Under the pieces are notes generated by a model, which worked only from the letters and a program-made list of their open reading frames with translations, ran no database searches and was not told the origin of the DNA. Shown here piece by piece: positions 57,925-64,000 of a stretch of DNA of 64,000 nt (positions are counted from its first letter, which is position 1; the number at the start of each line of letters is the position of its first letter). Made by a program: the position numbers and the translations under genes. Source of the DNA: Ktedonobacter sp. SOSP1-85 (lineage in GTDB: Bacteria; Chloroflexota; Ktedonobacteria; Ktedonobacterales; Ktedonobacteraceae); NCBI RefSeq assembly GCF_016587415.1, contig NZ_BNJI01000001.1, forward strand, positions 3,697,501 to 3,761,500, written 5' to 3'.

Positions 57925-59598
57925 ATGGAACGGGATACATATAAGCAGGGACGTTATGCGGCGGCACGGTCGGCGAAGAGCGGCAGAGGCCAGGAGCATA
58001 AAGGGAAGCACTCTCCGCTCACTGTACGCTCGCCTGCGCTGCAATCCGCCGAGCGGCGACAGAGAAAGCCATCTGCGCCTGTGAAAAAGAGCTTCTGGCA
58101 AGAGCTTGTCGCGGGGCCAACAGAGCCAAAGAAGCGCCGGGAGCGTAATGAAAAGGTCAGCTATGCCATCGAAGGGAAAGTTGCGCCTCAGATCCCTGTG
58201 CGCCGTAAGCTCCCTCCGCTCAAGCGAGGAGCCGAGGCGGCGCCTGCTCGTGAACCTGTATCCCGCGATGGTGGTGCCAGGAGTTGGCGTAAGAATGGGC
58301 CGTCCTTTGCCGAGAATATTGCCGAGCGCTTACAGGTAGAGCGCCAGCGCGGACGACAGCGGGTGCAAGAGCCTGACTTCGAGCCAGTGCAGGTCATGAG
58401 CAAGGAAGAACAGCAAAAGCTGCGCGAGCTTGAGATGAGCCTTTCACGCACGCCTGGTAAGGTCGATTCGGTGCTGCTGGTGGTCGTACTCGGACTGGTA
58501 TGTATTGGCCTGATCATGGTCTATAGCGCAAGCTCGTTTATCTCAGCACATGAATCGGCTACAGGAGATCCTTCAACCTACTTTCAACGCCAGGTGATCT
58601 CAGGCTTCTTTGGCATCATTGCGATGCTTGTCACGGCGCGCATCGATTATCGCTACTGGCGTCGTTTCTCTTTAATTGCCCTGGCGGTCGCGCTACCACT
58701 ACTGGTGCTGGTATTATTCTTTGGCACCAATGCCTATGGAGCCTCACGCTGGTTTCGCATTGGTAATTCTTTCTCTTTTCAGCCAAGTGAGCTGACAAAA
58801 CTAGCCCTGGCGCTGTATATTGCAGATTGGTTGGCACGTAAAGGCAACCAGGTCAGTTCATTTCTCTATGGCCTGACCCCCTTTGTGATTCTGGTAGGCT
58901 TAATTCTAGGCCTGGTCTTGCTGGAAAACGATATGGGAACCGCTATCGTCATTGCTGGACTGGCAACGGTTATGTTCTTTACAGCTGGCGCGAATATTAT
59001 CCAGTTCTTGCTGGCGATGGTGGGTGGCATTCTGATCTTTATGACCCAGGCTTTTAAGGGATATCGCTTATATCGCTTGCTGGGCTTTCTCAACCCATTT
59101 CAGAATGTGACCAGTATTAACCTGCAACTCTACCAATCGCTGCTGGCGCTTGGGTCGGGAGGCTTCCTGGGCCTGGGGTTGGGCGAGAGCCGCCAGAAGA
59201 CGGGGTATCTACCCTTCCCGCATATTGACTCTATCTTTGCCATTGTCGGTGAGGAACTGGGTTTTGTGGGAGCGGCCTTGATTATTATCCTGTTTCTCTG
59301 CCTGGCCTTTCGCGGTTTTCGCCTGGCGCGTCGTACACAGGATATGTATGGCGCCTTGCTGGCAACGGGGATTACAACCTGGCTGATCTTGCAGGCGGCG
59401 GTCAATATTGGCGCTACCTCTGCCTTTATCCCATATACCGGCGTTCCATTGCCGTTTATCAGCTTTGGCGGTACCTCGCTGGTGATCTCGCTGGCGGCGG
59501 TGGGTATCTTGCTCAACATTTCACGCTACATTCGTCAGCCAGAAGATCCCGCGCTCTCGCGGCAAACAATCACAAGGACCTTTAAACGAAAAGTCTAG
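57925..59598 (+). CDS. ftsW: FtsW/RodA-family peptidoglycan glycosyltransferase with long N-terminal extension
   Basis: This SEDS-family lipid II polymerase works with FtsI at the septum. The SEDS core occupies about residues 175-535, with ten hydrophobic segments and family motifs: GLVCIGLIMVYSASS, GASRWFRIGNSFSFQPSEL, LLENDMGTAIVIAGLA, GLGESRQKTGYLPFPHIDS, IFAIVGEELGF and PYTGVPLPFISFGGTSL. The 557-residue length is unusual: an N-terminal ~170-residue cytoplasmic region, very basic and Pro/Arg-rich (RNEKVSYAIEGKVAPQIPVR, AERLQVERQRGRQRVQEPD), precedes the first helix, where typical FtsW has 10-40 residues. The role of the extension is unknown. murG follows 58 bases later. Confidence 0.95.
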   Translation: MERDTYKQGRYAAARSAKSGRGQEHKGKHSPLTVRSPALQSAERRQRKPSAPVKKSFWQELVAGPTEPKKRRERNEKVSYAIEGKVAPQIPVRRKLPPLKRGAEAAPAREPVSRDGGARSWRKNGPSFAENIAERLQVERQRGRQRVQEPDFEPVQVMSKEEQQKLRELEMSLSRTPGKVDSVLLVVVLGLVCIGLIMVYSASSFISAHESATGDPSTYFQRQVISGFFGIIAMLVTARIDYRYWRRFSLIALAVALPLLVLVLFFGTNAYGASRWFRIGNSFSFQPSELTKLALALYIADWLARKGNQVSSFLYGLTPFVILVGLILGLVLLENDMGTAIVIAGLATVMFFTAGANIIQFLLAMVGGILIFMTQAFKGYRLYRLLGFLNPFQNVTSINLQLYQSLLALGSGGFLGLGLGESRQKTGYLPFPHIDSIFAIVGEELGFVGAALIIILFLCLAFRGFRLARRTQDMYGALLATGITTWLILQAAVNIGATSAFIPYTGVPLPFISFGGTSLVISLAAVGILLNISRYIRQPEDPALSRQTITRTFKRKV

Positions 59599-59656
59599 GA
59601 GTTGTTCTGCACGCCTGGCCGTGCCGGGAACGTAGACATCTCCAGGAAAGGGCATC

Positions 59657-60817
59657 ATGCGAATTTTAGTATCAGGCGGAGGCACTGGGGGGCATATTTA
59701 TCCTGCCCTGGCGGTGGCGACGCATTTACGAGATAGATATGACGCGGAAATTCTCTTTCTAGGGAGCGATGATGGCCTGGAGACAGAGGTCGTTCCGGCG
59801 GCTGGCCTCAAGCTTGCTACGGTAAAGGCTGGCAAACTCCAGCGCTTTGTTTCCTGGAAGACGGTCAAAGGGATCGCGCGTGTCCCCCTGGGGATGGTTC
59901 AGGCCATCTCTATTGTGCGTGAGTTTCATCCTCAGGCGGCCTTTACCAGCGGTGGCTATGTGGCTGTGCCCACGGGCCTGGCGGCGAAAATCAATGGCGT
60001 TCCGCTCTTGATGCATCAGCAAGATGTGCCGCCCAATCTCTCGAATAAGCTGATTGCGCCCCTGGCCTCGCGCATCTCGGTGGCCTTCGCCGATTCTGTG
60101 CAGTATTTTCCTGCTGAGAAGACGTTGCAACTGGGGAATCCACCGCGCCAGGAGATGCTCGACATTCGCGCCGTGACCCCAGAGCAGGCACGCGAGCAAC
60201 TTGGTATGCAGCCGAACCTTCCCCTGCTGTTGGTAACTGGCGGAAGTCAGGGCGCCAGGCATCTCAATCAGGTCGTCTGCAAGGCCCTACCGACGCTGCT
60301 CCAGCATTGCCAGGTCTTGCAAATTAGCGGCAAGAAACTCTATGATGAGACGCGCGACCTCTCTGAGAGTATCCTGGCCCAGGCTGACGAGGAGACAAAA
60401 CGGCGTTACAAGCTCGTCGCCTATATGTCGGAAGAGATGCCGCTGGCTATGCAGGCCGCGCAAATGGTCGTTTGCCGCTCCGGCGCATCGACCTTGAGCG
60501 AGTTGGCCTTGCTAGGGAAGCCAGGCATCCTGGTGCCGCTGCCACCGGCTATTGGGGCTTCACCTCAGGAGGCTAACGCGGCCATGTTTGGTCGCTTGCA
60601 GGCGGCGGAGGTAATCGGCAACGATGCCCTCACGCCAGAGCAGTTAAGCGAGCGCGTGGTGCATGCGCTAACGACGCCGACCTATGTAGAGACAATGACG
60701 AAAAATATCAGCGCTCTGGGTCGCCCAGAGGCTACGCAAGCCATCGCGGAGACCATCGTAGAGATGGCGACCGCCAAGGGTGGAAAAATAGCAAAGCGCG
60801 AGGTGGTAAACATTTGA
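59657..60817 (+). CDS. murG: UDP-GlcNAc:lipid I N-acetylglucosaminyltransferase MurG
   Basis: MurG adds GlcNAc to lipid I to make lipid II on the inner face of the membrane. The 386-residue protein has the N-terminal GGGTGGHIYPALAVATHL loop, FTSGGYVAVPTGLAA, LMHQQDVPPNLSNK, the second Gly loop VTGGSQGARHLNQVV and the donor-site segment VCRSGASTLSELALLGKPGI. Around residue 302, PPAIGASPQEANAAMF replaces the more usual PY-x-x-A-x-x-x-H-Q-x-x-N-A. The ATG has AGGAAAGGG upstream. Its stop overlaps the murC start (TTGA), so the two are translationally coupled. Confidence 0.95.
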   Translation: MRILVSGGGTGGHIYPALAVATHLRDRYDAEILFLGSDDGLETEVVPAAGLKLATVKAGKLQRFVSWKTVKGIARVPLGMVQAISIVREFHPQAAFTSGGYVAVPTGLAAKINGVPLLMHQQDVPPNLSNKLIAPLASRISVAFADSVQYFPAEKTLQLGNPPRQEMLDIRAVTPEQAREQLGMQPNLPLLLVTGGSQGARHLNQVVCKALPTLLQHCQVLQISGKKLYDETRDLSESILAQADEETKRRYKLVAYMSEEMPLAMQAAQMVVCRSGASTLSELALLGKPGILVPLPPAIGASPQEANAAMFGRLQAAEVIGNDALTPEQLSERVVHALTTPTYVETMTKNISALGRPEATQAIAETIVEMATAKGGKIAKREVVNI

Positions 60818-62316
60818 AGAAATCGCACTTACATTTCATGGGCATAGGCGGTCATGGTATCTCATCGGTGGCGCAGATCGCGCATAACCAGGGTGAGATC
60901 GTGACCGGTTGTGATCGGCAGGAATCGGCAAACACACGCGCACTGACGCAGGTAGGGATACCCATTCAGATTGGCCATAGCGCGGAACATCTCCAGGACG
61001 CGGATGCCTTGATCATCAGCCCGGCGGTGCCCGCACTCGATCCACAGAATCCCGAACTACTGGAAGCGCAACGCAGGGGCATCCCGGTGAAGACCTGGCA
61101 GGAGTTGCTGGGGACACTCACTGAGGGAAAGTGCCTGCTCTCGGTGTGCGGCGTGCATGGTAAGAGCTCTACGACCTCCATGCTCTCGCTGATGCTGGTC
61201 GATGCCGGTATGGACCCCACCTGCGAGATTGGTGCGGTTGTGCCGCGCTTTGGCGCAAATTATCGCCTGGGACAGAGTGAGTATTTTGTCAACGAGGCCG
61301 ATGAGTTCAATCACAATTTCTGGCACTATCATCCCCGCCTGGCGGTGGTGAACGCAATTGAGTTCGAGCATCCCGAGTTCTTCCACAACTACGAAGAATT
61401 CCTGTACGCGTTCGAGCATTTCGTGCGTGGCATGGATATGGAGCGTAACTGGCCGCTTCCACCAACTATCATCGTCAACATCGATAGCCCGGGATGCCGA
61501 GATCTCTGCGCCCATCTCAACGGCTGGGCTGGTTCAATCGTGAACTATAGTATACAAGATCTGAGCAGAGATACCCCTGAGCATATTGGTGACCGCCTGA
61601 CCTTCGAGGCGTATGACGTCAAGCTGGAGGGAGAGACCAGTTTCCGTGTCAGGTTGCGCAATGCCCCCGCGGGAGTGAAGTTGCCAGATGTCCTCTACAG
61701 ACTCCAACTGCCCGGTATTCACTATGTACAGAATGCTCTGGCGGCCCTGGCGGTAGCCTACACAGTTGGTGCACCGCTGGAGTCAATTGCACATACGCTA
61801 GAGGGCTTTACAGGAGCGAGAAGGCGTTTTGAGATTCGCCACCAGGGCGCGCTGGTCGTGGGTGAGCGCACATGCGACGACGTTATTCTGGTGGATGACT
61901 ACGCGCACCATCCAACGGCCATCGCCCTGACGCTTGAGGCTGCACGCAAGCGCTATCCAGGCCGTCGCCTGATCGCCGTCTATCAGCCGCATATGTATAG
62001 CCGCACAAAGACCTTCTTTGAGCAGTTTCTCCAGGCTTTTGACGCCGCGGATATCGCTATTATCAGCGATATATTCCCCGCGCGTGAGGTAGATACTGGC
62101 CTGGTGCATACGCGGCAACTGGTCGCTGAGATCGCCAAACGTCCACGTTTTAGCCAGGAAGGGGCACAAATCCTCTATGGAGGAAGCGTACGAGAGACGA
62201 CGCAGCGCATCCAGCACAACCTGCGCCCCGGCGATATTGTGCTCATCATGGGCGCAGGCGACATCTACACCGTCAGCGAAATGTTAAAACAGACCAACCA
62301 ACCAGGTCACAAATAA
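60814..62316 (+). CDS. murC: UDP-N-acetylmuramate-L-alanine ligase MurC
   Basis: MurC joins L-Ala to UDP-MurNAc with ATP. The 500-residue ligase has the N-terminal Rossmann start HFMGIGGHGISSVAQIA, the ATP P-loop VCGVHGKSSTTSMLSLM, FVNEADEFNHNFWHYHP in the central domain, and FTGARRRFEIRHQ, VDDYAHHPTAI and IAVYQPHMYSRTKTFFEQF in the C-terminal domain. Translation starts at the TTG at 60814 (TTGA overlapping the murG stop) with GAGGTGG nine bases upstream. Dependence on coupling and a TTG start would limit its yield relative to murG. It is followed by murB after 28 bases. Confidence 0.95.
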   Translation: MKKSHLHFMGIGGHGISSVAQIAHNQGEIVTGCDRQESANTRALTQVGIPIQIGHSAEHLQDADALIISPAVPALDPQNPELLEAQRRGIPVKTWQELLGTLTEGKCLLSVCGVHGKSSTTSMLSLMLVDAGMDPTCEIGAVVPRFGANYRLGQSEYFVNEADEFNHNFWHYHPRLAVVNAIEFEHPEFFHNYEEFLYAFEHFVRGMDMERNWPLPPTIIVNIDSPGCRDLCAHLNGWAGSIVNYSIQDLSRDTPEHIGDRLTFEAYDVKLEGETSFRVRLRNAPAGVKLPDVLYRLQLPGIHYVQNALAALAVAYTVGAPLESIAHTLEGFTGARRRFEIRHQGALVVGERTCDDVILVDDYAHHPTAIALTLEAARKRYPGRRLIAVYQPHMYSRTKTFFEQFLQAFDAADIAIISDIFPAREVDTGLVHTRQLVAEIAKRPRFSQEGAQILYGGSVRETTQRIQHNLRPGDIVLIMGAGDIYTVSEMLKQTNQPGHK

Positions 62317-62344
62317 AAAGTAATCACAAAGGGAATCCAAACCT

Positions 62345-63367
62345 ATGGCGTTCGATAAAGAGACAGCTTACAGTGTGTTGCAAGAGCGATTTGCGAGTGT
62401 GCGACGCGACGAACTACTATCACGTCACTGCACCTTTGGCGTGGGTGGACCGGCGGATATCTGGATCACACTGGAGACAAAAGAAGACCTGGTCGACCTG
62501 GTAAACGAGTGCGCGCAGAGGCGCTGGCCGCTTCTCTGTCAGGGAAATGGCACCAATGTTTTGTATGCCGATGCTGGAGTGCGTGGAATTGTAGCGCGTA
62601 TCGCTTTAAATAACTATCGCATTGAAGAGCGTGGTGACGGAACGGCGCTATTGACCGCGGGAGCTGGCGTGAGCTGGCCGAAGTTGCTCAATGAACTGGC
62701 GACCCTGGGCTGGGGTGGACTGGAGTTTGGGCCGGGTATCCCAGGAACGCTGGGGGGGGGCGTCATTAGTAACGCGGGCGCGCATCATGGCAATATTGGC
62801 GAGGTTTTGGAATGGGTTGAGGTGTTGGACGCACGTGCCTGCGAGGAGCAGCCTGTTACAGCCACTATCGAGCGCTACCAGCACGCAGAGTTGGACCTGC
62901 GCTATCGTCATAGTCGTTTCCGCGCTCAGCGCCGGGTGCAGTTCGACGAGCAGGGTCAGCCCCTGGTGGCCGACCGGCGCTTTATTGAGCCTGCTGAGAT
63001 CATCATGCAGCTGGGTGTGCGTCTGCACCGTGCGGACCCAGCTGCCCTGCGTGAAACGATCAACAGCTACAAGCAGCACCGCAAGCAGACGCAGCCCCCT
63101 CAGCAGAGCGCGGGCTCGGTCTTCAAGAACCCAGAAGGAGACCACTCGGGTCGTCTGATTGAGGCGGCTGGCTTGAAAGGCTTCACGATAGGCAAGGCGC
63201 AACTATCAGAGCGCCACGCCAACTTTATTGTCAATCTTGGTGGAGCGAAGGCAGAGGATGTAGCGGCGCTCATACGAGAAGCTCATAAGCGCGTGCTAGA
63301 GCAGTTCGGCGTCGACCTGGAAATGGAGGTCGAACTGCGTGGTGAGTGGAAGGTTTCAACATCATGA
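62345..63367 (+). CDS. murB: UDP-N-acetylenolpyruvoylglucosamine reductase MurB
   Basis: MurB reduces UDP-GlcNAc-enolpyruvate to UDP-MurNAc using NADPH and FAD. The 340-residue protein has HCTFGVGGPADIWITLETK, the FAD-binding LCQGNGTNVLYADAGVRG, FGPGIPGTLGGGVISNAGAH, VLDARACEEQP, and the catalytic segment QSAGSVFKNPEGDHSGRLIE with the proton-donor Ser, then AAGLKGFTIGKAQLSERHAN. AAAGGGA precedes the ATG. The stop codon overlaps the ftsQ start (ATGA). Order murG-murC-murB-ftsQ is as in other Gram-positive-type dcw clusters. Confidence 0.95.
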   Translation: MAFDKETAYSVLQERFASVRRDELLSRHCTFGVGGPADIWITLETKEDLVDLVNECAQRRWPLLCQGNGTNVLYADAGVRGIVARIALNNYRIEERGDGTALLTAGAGVSWPKLLNELATLGWGGLEFGPGIPGTLGGGVISNAGAHHGNIGEVLEWVEVLDARACEEQPVTATIERYQHAELDLRYRHSRFRAQRRVQFDEQGQPLVADRRFIEPAEIIMQLGVRLHRADPAALRETINSYKQHRKQTQPPQQSAGSVFKNPEGDHSGRLIEAAGLKGFTIGKAQLSERHANFIVNLGGAKAEDVAALIREAHKRVLEQFGVDLEMEVELRGEWKVSTS

Positions 63368-64000
63368 CACACAAACGACAACTACCAGAGCAGATGGCTA
63401 CACACATCTATAAGCGAGCAGCCGTCAAACGGATGGAAGGGAGTTATGGTAGGAATGAACGCGATGGTAGAAGCGCACGCAACGCGGAACAGCCTGTAGA
63501 GAGGTCGGTCGTGTTGCAGCGCGTTGTCACAATGCCGGAGGCCGATCCTTCGGCGGCATGGAATGCCTTTGCAAGGAGGCAGGAGCGGCTGAGAAGGACG
63601 AGAGCAAAGCAGCCTCAGTCGTCGAGCGTACAACAGCGGGTTGCTCCCCGGACCTTTGCCAAGACGGGGTCCTGGGCTACAGGTGGACGCATGAAGAGTA
63701 TGCAAAGACGCGTCCCGGACCCTCTATCCAGGTCGGTACCCGTACGAAGCGGGCGCCGTAGTGTCCGGCGCGGTTTTCTCTGGAGATTAGTCAGTATTAT
63801 TGTGGGTCTTCTTGTCCTTATTATAGCTTTGAGCTTCACATTCACGAGTAGCGCGTTTCGTGTTGAACAGGTGCAGGTCGTAGGAACGCATAATGCCGCA
63901 CTGGTTCAGGCCATTCAGAGGCAAGGGGTACAGGGGCAGAATATCTTTCTGTTGAATACCCCGGCCTTTGAGGCACAGGTCGAGAACTTGCCTCTGGTAC
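63364..64000 (+). CDS. ftsQ: FtsQ/DivIB division protein (3' end beyond window)
   Basis: The ATG at 63364 overlaps the murB stop, and the frame stays open to the window edge (212 complete codons). The first ~138 residues are cytoplasmic, strongly basic and low in hydrophobic residues. A transmembrane helix follows (about 140-161, WRLVSIIVGLLVLIIALSF). Then the start of the POTRA domain appears: SSAFRVEQVQVVGTHNAALV and GQNIFLLNTPAFEAQVENLP, the signature of FtsQ/DivIB, which recruits FtsL and FtsB. The cytoplasmic part is far longer than usual (20-60 residues), parallel to the extended FtsW in this cluster. Cut at the right edge. Confidence 0.88.
   Translation, partial: MTHKRQLPEQMATHIYKRAAVKRMEGSYGRNERDGRSARNAEQPVERSVVLQRVVTMPEADPSAAWNAFARRQERLRRTRAKQPQSSSVQQRVAPRTFAKTGSWATGGRMKSMQRRVPDPLSRSVPVRSGRRSVRRGFLWRLVSIIVGLLVLIIALSFTFTSSAFRVEQVQVVGTHNAALVQAIQRQGVQGQNIFLLNTPAFEAQVENLPLV

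Noticed and set aside
1..64000. tRNA, rRNA or insertion-sequence genes
   Set aside because: I scanned for T-loop (GTTCRANYC) contexts with matching acceptor stems, rRNA-like conserved blocks and transposase motifs, and saw none.

Overview
The window is a dense stretch of bacterial chromosome. It looks like a member of the Chloroflexota, most likely the class Ktedonobacteria. That placement is an inference from gene content: eukaryote-like Ser/Thr kinases with WD40 or LamG-like tails, class I lysyl-tRNA synthetase, two long RSH (Rel/SpoT) paralogues in tandem, a KGG-repeat stress protein, LipM, and a dcw cluster without its central murE-mraY-murD block. I see no rRNA, no tRNA, no CRISPR array, no prophage and no recognisable transposase gene.

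Layout: 1-13.4 kb holds a secreted protein cut by the window edge, purH, a small membrane protein, psuG, an alpha/beta hydrolase, a membrane Ser/Thr kinase, an unknown gene with polX, ribosomal protein L25, and a GT4 glycosyltransferase. 13.4-24.8 kb holds a LysR regulator next to an FMN reductase, a KGG protein, a response regulator with plsX, a zinc ribbon/kinase/WD40 protein with lysA, class I lysS and an acyl-CoA dehydrogenase. 24.8-37.8 kb holds a YabN-type methylase-MazG fusion, an SPFH protein, a PSP1 (RicT-like) protein with a Cys/Gly tail, an ANTAR response regulator, DAHP synthase with an attenuator, a GlcG-like protein, lipM, tgt and a zinc-ribbon protein. 37.8-53.1 kb holds two rel paralogues, a sigma-70 factor, a DedA-like protein, leaderless dut, a DnaJ-domain protein, map-pepP, a macro-domain protein, HU and an MBL-fold hydrolase. 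53.1-64 kb is the cell-wall/division cluster mraZ-rsmH-ftsL-ftsI-(unknown)-ftsW-murG-murC-murB-ftsQ, with ftsQ cut by the right edge.

The strongest new observation is upstream of the DAHP synthase gene, on the minus strand: a good promoter, a 24-codon leader peptide with six consecutive aromatic codons (Tyr-Phe-Tyr-Tyr-Trp-Phe), a 16-bp stem at its stop codon, and a textbook intrinsic terminator before the gene. This looks like ribosome-mediated attenuation sensing Tyr, Phe and Trp together.

The second theme is non-coding palindromic DNA. There are about sixteen long, nearly perfect inverted repeats with 14-38 bp arms. Several act plausibly as bidirectional terminators between convergent genes, but others sit between divergent genes. 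Six carry a conserved short hairpin tag (GAGCGCCGCAGGCGCG-like) on the same side. A separate family of five modular 62-116 bp elements has conserved ends (CTTATTCCGAAACCC / GGGTTTTCGGATAAG) and optional small hairpin modules. Both look like REP/MITE-type interspersed repeats. Other regulatory features include many consensus sigma-70 promoters, a three-repeat MraZ box, a long structured leader before the first rel gene, and a promoter that starts the dut transcript at its own ATG.
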